Source: Adenanthera pavonina (Eukaryota; Streptophyta; Magnoliopsida; Fabales; Fabaceae). Taken from it: a DNA stretch of 64,000 bases. The translations under genes and the position numbers were made by a program. Shown piece after piece: positions 46,473 to 59,339 of this stretch. The DNA lies in NCBI GenBank assembly GCA_026686845.1, contig JAIVEN010000021.1:17812001-17876000 (forward strand), given 5' to 3'. The notes under the pieces were generated by a model. It did no database searches and was not told where the DNA came from. It saw only the letters and a list, made by a program, of their open reading frames with translations. Position 1 is the first letter of the stretch. Every line of letters begins with the position of its first letter.

Positions 46473-47580
46473 TCAAGAAGAAGGATGATAGCCTTAGATT
46501 GTGCATTGATTACAGGCAGCTGAACCGAGTGACGATCAAGAATAAATATCCTTTGCCTAGGATTGAGGACTTGATTAATCAGTAGGCAGGTGCCTCTATA
46601 TTCTCTAAAATCGATTTGAGGTCAGGATACCATCAATTGCGAGTACATGCTGAAGATGTGCCTAAAATAGCTTTTCGAACTCAATATGGTCATTATGAAT
46701 TTCTCGTGATACCATTCAGGTTGAACAATACCTCGGCAATCTTCATGGATTATATGAACAAGGTGTTTCGGCTGTATTTGGATAAATTTGTTATGGTTTT
46801 TATTAATGACATCCTGATATACTCCAAGAGTGAGGAAGAGCATGCGCTCCATCTTCGGATTGTGTTGCAAGTATTGCGGGATCACCAACTGTATGCTAAG
46901 CTCAATAAATGCGAGTTTTGGCTACGAGAGGTGAAATTTCTGGGTCACGTGATTTCTGCAGAAGGAGTGGCAGTAGACCCTAGTAAAGTTGAAGCAGTGT
47001 TAAATTGGGAGAAACTGCGATCGGTGACGAAAATTTAGAGTTTTCTAGGATTGGCTAGATACTACTGAAGGTTCATTAAGGGATTCTCTTAACTTATTAT
47101 GCCATTGACTAAACTCACCCATAAGGATTAATCTTTCATTTGGGATGACAGGTATGAGAGAGCATTCCAAGAGCTGAAGGTTTGTCTGATGTCCATCCCA
47201 GTGCTCATTATCCCTAACCCATCAAAGTCGTTCACTGTTTACACGGACGCCTCTAAGAAGGGTCTAGGGTGTATTTTAATTAGCAAGGAAGAGTTATTGC
47301 GTATACTTCAAGGCAGTTGAGGCCTCATGAGGAGAATTATCCTACTCACGACCTTGAACTAGCGGCTGTAGTGTTTGCTTTGAAATTGTGAAGGCATTAT
47401 CTTTATGGAGCTCAGTTTGAGGTGTTCAGTGATCACAAGAGTTTGAAGTATTTGTTTGATCAAAAAGAGCTGAACATGAGGCAAAGGCGTTAGGTTGAGT
47501 TTCTAGTGGACTATAAGTTTGCTTTGAAGTATCATCCTGGGAAAGCCAATGTTGTGGCGGATGCATTGAGTAGAAAATCG
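46473..47580 (+). pseudogene. Ty3/Gypsy RT and RNase H (GypC), right of S3
   Basis: RT continues with [35 protein letters not shown] and [14 protein letters not shown]. The catalytic box near 46799 reads FINDIL where GypH has FIDDIL, so the first Asp of the pair is Asn. [16 protein letters not shown] and [12 protein letters not shown] follow to a stop at 47036. RNase H is recognisable at about 47230-47580 ([42 protein letters not shown]) with frame changes and stops near 47320 and 47491. Confidence 0.85.
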
Positions 47581-49105
47581 ATCCATATGACCATAATGAT
47601 GATAAGGGAACAGCAGTTGTTGGAAAGCCTAAGAGATATGAAGTTATCCATTAATGTCCATCATGGAGTACTAGTAATGAGTTCCATCAGTGTATCAAGT
47701 GATTTATTAAGGAACATTTGCTATGCTCAGATGAAGGATGACTATCTTTTGGGCATTCGGGAACAAATTAAAATGGTAGAGACCTAAGACTTTAATATTC
47801 TAGAGGATGGTATAATCCGGTACCGTGGTCAGATTTGTGTGCCAAATGTTGCGGGGTTGCGAGAAGCTATTTTGGAGGAAGTTCATAAGAGTAGGTATAC
47901 TATTCACCCAGGTACCACAAAGATGTACCAAGATCTAAAGCGAGATTATTGGTGGCCAGGCATGAAAAAGGACATCGTAGAGTATGTAGCAAGATGTCTG
48001 ATCTGTCAAAAGGTAAAGATTGAGCAGCAATTGCCTGTAGGTACATTACAATCTTTGGAGATCCCAGAGTGGAAATGGGATAGCGTTTCCATGGATTTTG
48101 TGATGGGATTTCCAAGGACCTCCTCAGGACACAAGGGAATATGGGTCATTGTGGATAGGTTGACGAAGTTGGCCTATTTTTTTCCAATTCGGGAAACTAT
48201 TTCAATGGAGAAGTTGGCTCAATTGTATGTGAATGAGATTGTGAGGCTACATGGAATCCCGATGAATATTGTGTCAGATAGAGATCCTAGGTTTACATCC
48301 AGGTTTTGGAAATCTCTTCAGAAGGCCATGGGTACAAAATTGAGTTTTAGTACTGCTTATCACCCTCAATCTGATGGGCAGACTGAAAGGACTATTCAGA
48401 CTCTGAAGGACATGCTGTGGGCGTGTGTTCTAGAGAACAAAGATAATTGGGATCAATTTCTTCCATTGGTTGAATTTGCCTACAATAAAAGTTTCCACCC
48501 TAGTTTGTAAATGGCTCGATATGAAGCTTTGTATGGCAGAAGGTGTAGGTTGCCATTGTGCTGGGTTGAACTTGGTGAAAGGAGTCTTTTGGGCCCAGAT
48601 ATTGTGGATCAAACCTCTCGTCAGATAGAGAGTATTCGTCAGAAGCTTCTTACAGTTCAGAGTTGACAGAAGAGTTATACAAACAAGAGGAGGAGACCAT
48701 TGGAGTTTGATGTTGGAGGTCATGTGTTTTTGAAGATTGATTCGAGCCAAGAAGCTTACTTCGCGATACATGGGTCCATACCAAATTCTGGAGCGAATTG
48801 GGCCAGTAACGTATCAAGTGGCGCTACCGCCTAATCTTGCTAGATTGCATGATGTTTTCCACATGTCTCAACTCAAGAAATATCATCCGAATCCATCTCA
48901 TATAATTGATGATGAGATAGTTCAAGTGCGAGAGGATCTAAATTTTGAGGTCACGCCATTGCAAATTCTTGATGTTAAAGAGAAGCAGTTGAGGAATAAG
49001 ACCATAAAGTTAATAAAGGTCCTGTGGAGCGGCTTGACATCCAATGATGTAATGTGGGAGACAAAAGAATCCATGCGAAGGAAGTACCCCGAGATCTTTG
49101 CTTGA
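47581..49105 (+). pseudogene. Ty3/Gypsy integrase with chromodomain-like C-terminus (GypC)
   Basis: The HHCC zinc-binding region (HPGTTKMYQDLKRDYWWPGM ... CLICQ) lies at about 47890-48010. The core carries [26 protein letters not shown] and [14 protein letters not shown], giving all three acidic catalytic positions. A stop at 48508 and another at 48664 follow, and a frameshift near 48740 shifts the reading to the GPYQILERIGPVTYQVALPP block and the tail KLIKVLWSGLTSNDVMWE..MRRKYPEIF, the chromodomain-like module that ends Tekay-type integrases. The reading ends at 49105. Confidence 0.85.
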
Positions 49106-49116
49106 GGTAAGAGTTG

Positions 49117-49136
49117 AAATTTCGAGGACGAAATTT
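49117..49136 (+). promoter_or_regulatory. Perfect hairpin before GypC polypurine tract
   Basis: AAATTTCGAGGACGAAATTT is an 8-bp stem with a 4-base loop, directly after the pol stop. GypH has the identical 20 bases on the opposite strand (54801-54820) at the same place. Confidence 0.75.
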
Positions 49137-49137
49137 T

Positions 49138-49153
49138 TATAAGGAGAGGAGAG
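49138..49153 (+). promoter_or_regulatory. Polypurine tract of GypC
   Basis: TATAAGGAGAGGAGAG adjoins the start of the 3' LTR at 49154. Confidence 0.7.
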
Positions 49154-50830
49154 TGTAACACCCCTCATGATATCTTTCTTGCCATTGTGTTCAGGGCCGA
49201 AGAAAACAGGATGGAGGAAAGCTTAAGTGATACAGAAAAAGAGCTCTATGCCATGGCTTGAAGCAAAGCTGCCACGGCGAGATTGTGTCCAGTGGCATTG
49301 TTTCAATTGAAACTGGTGGCGTCGCGGCGAGATGTCCTAGAGCCACGGCGAGATTTAGGTTTTTTGTTTAAATCCAGATTATTTCAGATGATCGAAAAAG
49401 AAAGAAATTGAGGAGAACTGATGGAGCTTTGCTAGGGTTCAAGATTTTTGGCATTTGAGAGTGATTTTCGGACCTTGGAAACTTGGATTCAAGTTAGTAA
49501 GTGTTCTCTACTCCTCCCTCTCCATTTTCTTCAGTTGAAATTTGGGGTTTTTCGGTTTTGAGTTAGGATCTTCGATTAAGGCTGAAATCCACCGATTGAA
49601 ATAGATGAAATGGGGTTAAGGAAGTGTGTTTTGGTATTCTTATTGCTTGGATGTGAGTTTTGAAGGGATTATATGTGTTTAGAGCTTAACCCTATATTGT
49701 TTTCGGTTAGGGCTCTTGGGAATTCGAAGTGTATGTGTTTGAGTAGTGTTTGAATGATCCCTAAGAGCTTATTGATGCATGAAAGGGGTATTGGAACCTT
49801 GGGTTAGGCTAAAGTGGTTGAATTGTGATGTTTGAGTATTGGTATATTGTATTAATTAAGGTATTATGGTATTGTAAGGTTGTTTGACTACTCGAAGAGG
49901 GCTAGTCGTGGGATTGGCGTTCAAGAAAGCTTGTGGAACTCATGTGAGCATGGTATTGACAACCTGAGGTAACTGGGTGTTTATTTATATTGTATTGTTT
50001 ATATTGTATGATAGTATGTATATTTGTGTATATATCCATGTTTCTTTCATATCACAATATTGATATATTTGTGTGTACTATTTTCTATATATCTTGGTAT
50101 GCACACAGCTAGATGATGATTATGATGATGATTGGAGATGATAATATTGACATGATATGACATGATGCATACATGACATTATGATATGATGATAATGACT
50201 GTATGATAATACATGAGCATCACCACATGGTATTGTGAGACTGAGATATATGATGGATTAGGTGGTGATGATGTGATGACGATATGATGTATGATGCTAT
50301 ATATATATATATGTTAGGTAGGATAAGGATGGATTATATATGTTACAGAGGATAAGGATGGAATCCCTGCAAGGGAGACATGTATTCCATTCATTTCACA
50401 TTGTATTCATAAGTTATATGAGATATATGTATATATATGTGGGTGTGGTTATCCCGGTTACTGAGACATTGTCTCACACCCCTCTCCCATGAACTAACCT
50501 TTCAGGTGACAGTTCTGGCACTAGTCTGGAGAAGACGCGGGAGTAGCTACGTAGGTGGGAATAGTCTATGTAGTATTTGTAATTTGGATATGTATCTTGT
50601 ACCAAGTAGGATAGAAGGTTTTGTAATGAATGTATGACATTGTAAGGATTGTTATGGATGGTTGTATTTTGTGTGTATGTATTATATATGATAAAGGTGG
50701 AATTTGGTCCTCGTTGATGTGTTTTAGGGCCTATATCTCATTTTGTCAAGTTGGGGTTCAAGGGGGTCAAATCTCAAGGAAATGGTTCCTTTGAGGTGAA
50801 ACCTCTTTGGACGAGTTAGTTTGGGGGTTT
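49154..50830 (+). repeat. GypC 3' LTR
   Basis: It opens TGTAACACCCCTCATGAT and aligns with 40932-42503. It is about 105 bases longer. Extra sequence at about 49280-49350 brings three CACGGCGAGAT-type units (49272, 49321, 49344) against one in the 5' LTR (41051). A second extra segment with GGATAAGGATGG duplication lies at about 50300-50360. The right edge is approximate. Confidence 0.8.
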
Positions 50831-51206
50831 TGGACCTATGTGAATAGTCTTTGAGTGATCATTTGCCTTTGGTGACAATTGGAGGTGGTTAGTGGTGAGT
50901 TTTGGTCAATAAGTGGCCAAAATGGTGTCAATGGTCCAGAATCTCCATACGAAGTTGGATTGAGGTGAAAGTTATGTCTATGGATAGATTGAGACTAGAT
51001 TAACTTGTAGGAGTTGGAATTAAGTAAATCAGAGGTCGGAGCATAAAGTTATGTGCATCAGAAATTCACCTTAAGTGTTGAGTTTTGCTGATATGGAAAT
51101 CAACATGGGGTGCCATGGCTCTAGAGTCCAAGCCGCGGCGCCAATAGAGGCAGAAGCGATTGAAAACAGGGGAAGCCGAATCCGCGATGGTACTGTAGCG
51201 ACCGCG
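50831..51206. other. Unassigned flank between GypC and GypG
   Basis: Not Copia LTR, so not the expected continuation of CopB. It includes a GC-richer patch (AAGCCGCGGCGCC near 51130; GTAGCGACCGCG before 51207) reminiscent of Gypsy LTR U3 sequences, but no match within the window was found. No protein is supported. Confidence 0.45.
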
Positions 51207-52220
51207 TGTAATATCCTAAAATTTTCTGGATATTTAAGGTTCAATATTTTAAAATCTATAAAAAATTTACAAAAACAGGTGTACACCATTGGCATAAAAT
51301 ATGATAAAGAGGTCAATTATCTCAGTTGAAAAGAAAAAGGAGAAAATGACGATTTTACCTCTTGAAGAAAAAAGAAAAGAAAAGGAAAAGGAAAAAAAAA
51401 AGGCAAGTACGCATAAAAGATTGAAGAAAAGTTTATGAATTTTGGGTCAAATTACACCTAACGACTCGAAAGTTTTAAAAATTATAAATTAGTCCCGGGT
51501 TAAGGACATTTTTGTAAATATGAAAAATTATAGTCAAAATGAAGCTCTCAATGAGCTAATCCCCATGGAATATAGTATGTAATTTATTAAGGTTAAAAAA
51601 ATATTTATTGGGTAATTAGGATTTAACATTGGTATTTTATCCGATAAAAGTCAGTTTGGACTGCAGGAAGAAGAAGTATTAATTCAAAAAAAATTAATAG
51701 GCCTTGGTGAAATATATTTTGGATTAAAATAATGATTTTAGACTAAAATTAATTGTTGGATAATCCTATACCAATTTAATGACAATTTTGACAAAAATAC
51801 CTAATCGGTACGGGTAAATTTAATCGGTAAAGGATATTTTAGTCCATAAAGTTTTGTGAAGCAATTTTTAGCCAAATATGATGATAAAGGACGTGCTGCA
51901 CACTGAAGAGGATAAGGAGGGAATTTTCTCAAAAGCTCATTAAAAATTAACCAAGTTTAGTTTACTAACTAATGTTACTATTTCCTCCTTTCATCTCTCT
52001 CCTCTAAGTGATAGGTTTAAGTGTGGTTAATCTTCATTTTCCTTCATTCTTCACGTCTGGACAGCAGCAAGTTGAGAGAAAGAGAGCAAATTACACAAAA
52101 GAGAAATGAAGAACAAGAAGAGAAAGTTGAAGACCAAAACATCGAGGTAAGCTTACATGATCACTAGCTTGCGTTCTTGAGTGCTTAGGAGTGCTTTCAT
52201 GGAGTTCTCATTCCTCTTTT

Positions 52221-54781
52221 TGTAACACCTCATACTTACACTCATTTCCCATGTATTAAACTATATTTAAGTCCACTATTACTTGATTAGAGACTTGATT
52301 ACATAAAACAACTTAAACCAATTTATTTCATTTCGGGTACCATTCCCTTGGTTAACTTCTTTTTACCCGGTAAACTTTGAAAATTCATAACTAGATCAAG
52401 AAAAATCATATTGATGTGATTCAAGTCTCTAAATATAGCTTAAAAGATACTATACATGGGAAAAATGTTGAACAGGGAAGTTACTTGGCCAAATTATACA
52501 GTGAGTTCGTATTATATGTACTGTAGAAATGGTCATTTTTAAAAATTCCTAATTCTGACCATAACTTTGAAAAATCACAATAAATCATACACAACTCCAA
52601 ATTGAGGGATCTTTGTGTCTATGGAAAGCTACACATGTTTAGTTTTCATACATGTAAAACATTCATACATTGAACATATTGAGGTATGTACAGTACTTCG
52701 AATTCCCAACTATGTTCAGAAAAGTCTCTTGCATTCTCCAAACTTTCCAAAATACACACTCATATGTATACATAAATAGCCATAACTTGCCTTTATCTTA
52801 CATGATACTCCATAAGAACTTAGAGGAACATATTAACATGGAAGCATAGCATAATTATCTCCCATAAGGTTTTACATAACCTCTCATATAATAGTATCAA
52901 CCTAAGTATCATTATCTTGAACATTACTTTGCTTCTCCTTGCCTTTCCTTTCTTGGGTAATCTTGCCATAACTTGAACCTAAAATTGATTAGACATTTGG
53001 AGAGGGGTGAGATTCAAAGAATCTCAGTAGTAACTACCATCATGCACACATATCATCATATATATTGCAAGTATTAAGCTCAAAACACATTAAGCATGTA
53101 ATCAAATCATTTTGGCATAACAATTTTATGAAAATTTGGGCAGCATTTCCCCTTGTATTTGGACATATCCAGGGTCACATTACCCTTCAAACAATCCAAC
53201 CAACAATGCCAAATCATCACAAGACAACATTCCAAACATTAAACACATCATTCAAACCAAGCAATATCAATGATAATACATAAGCATAGATAGGTGAGTT
53301 AACTACCTTTGAGCTTTCCACTAATCTCCAAACTTTGCAAACCCTTTCCTTGATCTTCTAACACTCCTTTGGATCCTATAGCATCATCAAATAATGCCAT
53401 TAACCACTAATTATCCAATTTCATTCACAAAGTGCTCACTTGAACTAAAATTTGCACTTTGTTATCCATCATGCATTCCTTGTACAACATACTTATTCTA
53501 ACCTATTTTGGACCCAAAGAATCCATTTTTGAGGTCAAAAACTTGAAATTCCCTTCCTATAATGAACCCTAATTGGGCAGAAAATTATCATAAATTATAG
53601 AAAAATAACTAACCGATTAATTTGTAATCTAATGACACATTCTTACAACTTATGGCTTATATGATACTTTCCATGGTTTAGTTTCTCCATACCCTCATTT
53701 TATCTCTCTACTCTCTCTCTAGGCTGAAACTTTCAGTGCAAAAATAAGAGAGAATAAGCCATAAAACTCTCCCAAACTAAAGAATACACAAGATTATGGC
53801 CATAAGATATTACCTTGAAGTTTTGGGATAAATCTTGCAATATTCTCTTTTCCCCTTTGCTCTCTCTCTCTCTCACGCGTTCCTGGCTCTCTTCTCCACT
53901 GAAGCAATGTTTTGTTTTCGTGAGGAAGATGAAATGATGGTTTAAGATGATAATTATATAATATAATAACTTAATTTACTTTTATTTCTATTTTCATTTA
54001 CTTTTATTTTAAAAAGCTTTTCCAACAATTCCCTTCATGTCCCATTCACAAATCATACGTGTTTCATCCTCCTTCTGGCCAAAAATTGTTTAAATAATAT
54101 TTATGGACCAAAATACCCTTTACCGATTAAATTTACCCGTACCGATTGGGTATTTTTGCCAAAATTGTCATTAAATTGGTACAGGATTATCCAACCATTA
54201 ATTTTGGTCCAAAATCATTATATAGACCCAAAATGTATTTTGACAAGATCCAATCATTGTCCTTGGATCAATACTGTCTTTTTCTGCAGTCTAAACTGAT
54301 TTTTATTGGGTAAAATATTAATATTAAATCCTAATCACCCAATAAATATGATTTTGACCTTAATAAATTCCATACTATATTTCATTGGGTCTAACACATT
54401 GAGAGCTTCACTTTGACTATAATTTTTCATATTTACAAAAATGCCCTTGACCCGGGTCTAATTTATAATTTTTAAAACTTTCGGGTCATCAGGTGTAATT
54501 TACCCCAAAATTCATAAATTCTCCCTCAACATTCTCATGCGTCCACCGACTTTACTTTTATTATTATTATTATTATTATTTCTTTTTCCCCTTTTTCCTT
54601 TTTCTGTTCTCTTTTTTTTTCCAGGGGTAAAATCGTCATTTTTTCACTTTTCCTTTCAACTGAGATAATTAACCTCTTTATCCTATTTCATATCAAATGA
54701 TGTACATCCATTTTTATAAATTCTTTATAGATTTCACAATATTGAGCCATCGAATATCTATAAAAATTTTAGGATGTTACA
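52221..54781 (-). repeat. GypH 3' LTR
   Basis: On the minus strand it opens TGTAACATCCTAAAATTTTT at 54781 and ends GAGGTGTTACA at 52221. It is nearly identical to 60865-63423. An ATT microsatellite lies at 54558-54580 and a CT run at 53860-53876. The promoter lies near 53960. Confidence 0.95.
53955..53968 (-). promoter_or_regulatory. Candidate TATA box in GypH 3' LTR
   Basis: The minus strand reads TATTATATAATTAT, followed by an AAACCATCATTTCATCTTCC leader-like stretch. The same sequence in the 5' LTR (62595-62609) would drive the element. Assigned by composition only. Confidence 0.4.
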
Positions 54782-54783
54782 TT

Positions 54784-54799
54784 TCTATCCCCCTTAAAA
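54784..54799 (-). promoter_or_regulatory. Polypurine tract of GypH
   Basis: The minus strand reads TTTAAGGGGGATAGAA just before the 3' LTR start at 54781. Confidence 0.8.
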
Positions 54800-54800
54800 T

Positions 54801-54820
54801 AAATTTCGTCCTCGAAATTT
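54801..54820 (-). promoter_or_regulatory. Perfect hairpin before GypH polypurine tract
   Basis: The minus strand reads AAATTTCGAGGACGAAATTT, an 8-bp stem with an AGGA loop, identical to GypC 49117-49136. It lies between the Gag-Pol stop and the polypurine tract. Confidence 0.75.
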
Positions 54821-54830
54821 AAAACATACC

Positions 54831-57800
54831 TTAAATAAAAATTTCTGGATACTTCTGTCTCATGTCTAACTCCATTTCCCAAGTTGCTTCTTCTGGGGTT
54901 AAGCCCTTCCAGACCACTTTCACTAGAGGAATGTCTTTGTTCCTCAGTTGCTTGACTCGATAATCTATAATCTTTTCGGGTATAACATTAAAGCAAAGAT
55001 TATCTTGTAAGTCAATGCATTCATATTCTATAATATGTGAAGGATCGGGCTGATATTTCTTTAGCTGTGAGACATGGAAAACATCATGTATTTGGCTCAA
55101 ATTTGGTGGTAAGGCTAATTTATAAGCTACAGGTCCAGCTTTTGAGAGAATTTCGAAAGGTCCTATATACTTAGGACTAAGCTTTTTGGTCTTAAGCGAC
55201 CGACCAACTCCAGTCGTAAGAGATACTTTAAGGAAAACATGATCTCCTATTTCGAATTCTAACGGCTTCCTCCTTTTATCTGCATAACTCTTTTGTCTGC
55301 TTTGAGCCGTTAGTAATTTCTTTCTTATTAATTCAATTTGTTTGGAGGTCTGGTCAACCATTTCTGCACCAATCAGTTGTCTCTCACCTAACTCCGTCCA
55401 ACATAATGGGGACCTGCACTTTCTACCATACAACGCTTCATATGGAGCCATCTGAATACTGGAATGATAACTATTATTATATGCGAATTCTGCTAGTGGC
55501 AAGTATACATCCCAGTTTCCCTTCATTTCAAGCACACAAGCCCTTAGCATATCTTCTAATGTTTGAATCGTCCTCTCAGTTTGTCCATCAGTTTGTGGAT
55601 GATATGCTGTACTAAATCTCAATTGGGTACCTAGGGCCTGTTGCAATGACTTCCAAAAGTTCGATGTAAACCTTGGGTCACGATCTGAAATAATACTACT
55701 GGGTACTCCATGAAGTCTCACTACTTCTTTAACATATAACTGTGCCAATTTATCCAATGTATATGTTGATTTCATGGCTAGGAAATGGGCTGACTTTGTG
55801 AGCCTATCTACTGTAACCCATATAGCATCATATTCTGATGATGTTCTAGGTAATCCCATAATGAAGTCCATTGATATACTATCCCACTTCCATTCAGGGA
55901 TATCTAAAGGCTGTAACATTCCTGCAGGCTTCTGATATTCTATTTTAACTCTTTGGCATACTAAGCACTTAGACACATACTGGGTAATATCACTTTTCAT
56001 CCCAGGCCACCAAAACAATTTTCTTAAATCATGATACATTTTCGTAATACCTGGGTGAATAGTGTATTTACTTTGATGTGCCTCTGCTAGTATCTTTTCC
56101 TTTAACTCTGCTACTGGAGGAACATATACTCTTTTTTGAAACCTGATCAGACCATCATTTGTCTCATTGAACTCTTGCATTTCTCCTTGACTCATCTTTT
56201 CTTTAACTACTTGTACAAACTCATCATTCTGCTGGGCTTTCATTAAATCTTGTAAAAATTCATTACCAATTTTGGTCTCATGTAATTGCAGAAACAAGGA
56301 CATATCCCTAAAATCTTCCAGCATTTTCATTTCATGGATCATCATATAGACTACGTGAACAGTTTTTCTACTAAGTGCATCAGCCACTACATTAGCTTTC
56401 CCTGGATGGTATTTTATAGAATGATCATAATCTTTTAACAATTCCATCCAGCGCCTCTGCCTTGCATTCAATTCTTTTTGATCTTCTAAATATTTGAGGC
56501 TTTTGTGGTCACAAAACACTTCTACAGTCCCACCATAGAGAAAATGCCTCCATATCTTTAGAGCATGAACAATAGCCGCAAGTTCTAAATCATGTGTAGG
56601 ATAATTTTCTTCATGTGGTTTTAATTGTCGAGAAGTGTATGCTACTACTCTACCATTCTGCATTAAAACACAACCCAATCCGTGCTTACTTGCATCTGTA
56701 TAAAGCACAAAAGGTTCCTTAGGATTAGGTATAGTTAATACAGGTGGGGTAGTTAACTTGCGCTTCAGTTCATTAAAACTATTTTCGCAATTCATATCCC
56801 ACACAAAAGGTATATTCTTTCTTGTAAGTTTTGTGAGCGGCAATGCAATTCGAGAAAAGTCCTGTATAAATCGTCTGTAATAACCTGCTAAACCAAGGAA
56901 ACTTCTTATCTCAGTAACAGTCTTGGGTTGCTCCCACTTTAGGACTGCATCAACTTTACTTGGGTCTACTGCGACCCCGTCCTTGGAAACAACATGCCCT
57001 AAGAACCGCACTTCTGTGAGCCAAAACTCACACTTGCTCAGTTTAGCATACAATTTCTTTTCCTTTAAAACAGACAAGACTATTCTCAAATGCATCTCGT
57101 GATCCTCTAAAGATTTGGAGTACACTAAAATATCATCAATGAAAACTACCACAAATTGATCTAAGTAGGGCCGGAAAATCCTGTTCATGTAGTCCATAAA
57201 TATTGCTGGGGCATTCGTTAGACCAAATGGCATCACTAAAAATTCATAATGCCCATAACGAGTTCGAAAAGCAGTTTTGGGAACATCATCTGCCTTCACC
57301 CGTAATTGATGATATCCAGATCTTAAATCGATTTTTGAAAACACAGTGGCTCCCGCCAACTGATCTAGCAAATCATCAATTCTAGGTAAAGGATATTTGT
57401 TTTTAATAGTAACTTTGTTTAGTTCCCTATAGTCAATACATAATCGGAGGCTCCCATCTTTCTTTTTTACAAATAACACTGGAGCACCCCAAGGAGAAAC
57501 ACTTGGTCTGATGAAACCTTTTTCCAATAGCTCTTCTATCTGTTTCTTTAATTCTACTAATTCAGGTGGTGCCATTCTGTATGGTGTCTTTGATATTGGA
57601 CTTATTCCTGGCACAAGATCTATAGAAAACTCTACCTCTCTTTCAGGTGGTAAATCTTTAAAATCCTTAGGAAACACTTTAGGAAAATCTCTTACTACTG
57701 GTATTTCTTCAATCCCTTCATCAATCTCAACATTTACTGAAAAGAAAACCAAATAGGCTTGACATCCTTTCCCCAAACATCTCTCAGCTTGAGCGGTCGA

Positions 57801-59339
57801 TATGAAATTTAGCTTAACCTCAGTATTTAGGACACTTTCTGGAGTAGGTAAGATCAAGGCTTTGTTCTTACAATCAAGGAGAATGTTATTTGTGGAAAGC
57901 CAGTTCATACCTATTATGACATCTATATCCGGAAATGGCATGCATATGAGATCTAGTGTGGTACAACAATGTTCATATTGGACAATGCAATTTAGACAGA
58001 CATGGGATGTAATAGCATGGTTACCCGTGGGTGTGGACACATGAAGATCATAAGGTAGCTCAGTAACATGCAGACCCAATCCTTTGGCACATTTATAAGA
58101 AATGAATGAATGACTAGCACCTGAATCAAACAAGGCATATACAAGATAATCATTAACTTTAATCATACCTTCTATAAGATCAGGTGATTGTCGAGCCTCA
58201 TGCTGCGTAAGAGCAAAGACCCTTCCTTGTGCCTGGGGTCTGATACGAGCCAAATCTACTCTGCAATCTCTAGCATAGTGTCCAGCCTTGCCACATCGAT
58301 AACATACATTTTGCCCAGCTAGGCATGGTCTACCGCCATGAGCTTTACCACACTGATCACATACTGGAGCTTCCCTAGCTTCTCTTTGTATGTCTCTTTG
58401 CATTGTTCGTCCTCCTTCTCTTCTACCACCTCTTTTACCCCTTCTATTGAAGTTGTTCCAAGGCTTCTTTCTCTTTTTACTTGGTTCACCTTCTTCCATT
58501 GTAGTCTTTCTTGTACTAGTTGGAGCAGTGGACATAAAACCTTTATGATTCACACTTCCATCAGCGATCCTGCTGACCCCAACCAATGTATTAAACTCTC
58601 GAATTCTCATAGGAGCAACTCTTTCTCTTATGGCCGATTTCAAGCCTCTTTCTAGCTTTTCGGTCTTCCACCGTTCATCATCATGTTGCTGCAAATATGT
58701 GGAATATCTAGACAATTGAATGAAAGTAGCCACATATTCATCTACTGATTGATCCTCAGCTTGTTTGAGCGTAATGAATTCAGCTTCTTTTTCATCTCTA
58801 ATTGACCTTGGGAAATACTTATCGTAGAAATATTCAAGAAATATCTCCCATGTCAATGGTATATTTCGAGCCTGTAGAATCAATTCAGTGGTACGCCACC
58901 ATCTGTCCGCTTCTTTTTCCAGCATATACGTGGCTAACAATGCTTTCATCTCAGTAGCACAACCCATCAGCCTAAATATTTTCTCCAAGCTCAGTATCCA
59001 GTCCTCTGCAGCTTGTACATCAAATTTTCCTTCAAATGATGGAGGACAATGCTTTCTGAATTGTGCTATTATATTTTGTTGGTGAGCAAAATCAGCCGCT
59101 GCACCTGCTGTTGGATTCACCGGCATTGCTTGAGGCTCAGGTTGTGGTTGTGGCCTTGGAGGCGGTTCCTGTACTCTTGCCTCCGGTGGCTGTCTCTGAT
59201 TTGCTATTGTTCTTTGCAAATCCTTAATTAATCGCTGTTGTTGATCCAAACGATCCATTATAACCTGTAAAGGATCAACCTGTTGTACACTCTCTTGTTG
59301 AGGAGTGTTCTCTCGACTTTGTCTTCTAATGCGAGCCAT
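54831..59339 (-). CDS. Gag-Pol polyprotein of GypH, intact, 1502 residues
   Basis: Encodes capsid, nucleocapsid and the enzymes for reverse transcription and integration. Domains in order: coiled-coil and Pro/Gln-rich N-terminus (1-85); Retrotrans_gag (about 90-260); basic linker; two Cys/His clusters, [13 protein letters not shown] (327-339) and zinc knuckle [14 protein letters not shown] (346-359); aspartic protease DSGASHSF (405-412); RT with YRELNK (637) and FIDDIL (733-738); RNase H with TDAS (881) and DHKS (944); integrase HHCC (about 1089-1129) and catalytic D1158, D1219, E1255; GPFEIL block; chromodomain-like tail (about 1455-1500). Start is the first ATG of the frame, opening [11 protein letters not shown]. 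One frame throughout, with no gag-pol frameshift. Closely related to the broken GypC product. Confidence 0.95.
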   Translation of the reverse strand: MARIRRQSRENTPQQESVQQVDPLQVIMDRLDQQQRLIKDLQRTIANQRQPPEARVQEPPPRPQPQPEPQAMPVNPTAGAAADFAHQQNIIAQFRKHCPPSFEGKFDVQAAEDWILSLEKIFRLMGCATEMKALLATYMLEKEADRWWRTTELILQARNIPLTWEIFLEYFYDKYFPRSIRDEKEAEFITLKQAEDQSVDEYVATFIQLSRYSTYLQQHDDERWKTEKLERGLKSAIRERVAPMRIREFNTLVGVSRIADGSVNHKGFMSTAPTSTRKTTMEEGEPSKKRKKPWNNFNRRGKRGGRREGGRTMQRDIQREAREAPVCDQCGKAHGGRPCLAGQNVCYRCGKAGHYARDCRVDLARIRPQAQGRVFALTQHEARQSPDLIEGMIKVNDYLVYALFDSGASHSFISYKCAKGLGLHVTELPYDLHVSTPTGNHAITSHVCLNCIVQYEHCCTTLDLICMPFPDIDVIIGMNWLSTNNILLDCKNKALILPTPESVLNTEVKLNFISTAQAERCLGKGCQAYLVFFSVNVEIDEGIEEIPVVRDFPKVFPKDFKDLPPEREVEFSIDLVPGISPISKTPYRMAPPELVELKKQIEELLEKGFIRPSVSPWGAPVLFVKKKDGSLRLCIDYRELNKVTIKNKYPLPRIDDLLDQLAGATVFSKIDLRSGYHQLRVKADDVPKTAFRTRYGHYEFLVMPFGLTNAPAIFMDYMNRIFRPYLDQFVVVFIDDILVYSKSLEDHEMHLRIVLSVLKEKKLYAKLSKCEFWLTEVRFLGHVVSKDGVAVDPSKVDAVLKWEQPKTVTEIRSFLGLAGYYRRFIQDFSRIALPLTKLTRKNIPFVWDMNCENSFNELKRKLTTPPVLTIPNPKEPFVLYTDASKHGLGCVLMQNGRVVAYTSRQLKPHEENYPTHDLELAAIVHALKIWRHFLYGGTVEVFCDHKSLKYLEDQKELNARQRRWMELLKDYDHSIKYHPGKANVVADALSRKTVHVVYMMIHEMKMLEDFRDMSLFLQLHETKIGNEFLQDLMKAQQNDEFVQVVKEKMSQGEMQEFNETNDGLIRFQKRVYVPPVAELKEKILAEAHQSKYTIHPGITKMYHDLRKLFWWPGMKSDITQYVSKCLVCQRVKIEYQKPAGMLQPLDIPEWKWDSISMDFIMGLPRTSSEYDAIWVTVDRLTKSAHFLAMKSTYTLDKLAQLYVKEVVRLHGVPSSIISDRDPRFTSNFWKSLQQALGTQLRFSTAYHPQTDGQTERTIQTLEDMLRACVLEMKGNWDVYLPLAEFAYNNSYHSSIQMAPYEALYGRKCRSPLCWTELGERQLIGAEMVDQTSKQIELIRKKLLTAQSRQKSYADKRRKPLEFEIGDHVFLKVSLTTGVGRSLKTKKLSPKYIGPFEILSKAGPVAYKLALPPNLSQIHDVFHVSQLKKYQPDPSHIIEYECIDLQDNLCFNVIPEKIIDYRVKQLRNKDIPLVKVVWKGLTPEEATWEMELDMRQKYPEIFI

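Larger units (their letters stand above)
40932..50830 (+). mobile_element. GypC: Tekay/Del-like Ty3/Gypsy chromovirus, defective, split by S3
   Basis: The order is LTR, PBS, gag, protease, RT, RNase H, integrase, chromodomain-like tail, polypurine tract, LTR. Order RT-RH-IN and the C-terminal tail place it among chromoviruses. Gag begins about 140 bases after the PBS, leaving no room for the extra ORF seen in GypH. Stops, a frameshift in the zinc knuckle and an Asp-to-Asn change in RT make it inactive. The bases on its left and right do not form a target duplication. Confidence 0.8.

Noticed and set aside
53065..53283. 72-codon frame found twice (also at 61707-61925)
   Set aside because: The duplication is simply the two LTRs of GypH; the frame is on the antisense strand of the element and has no recognisable domain.
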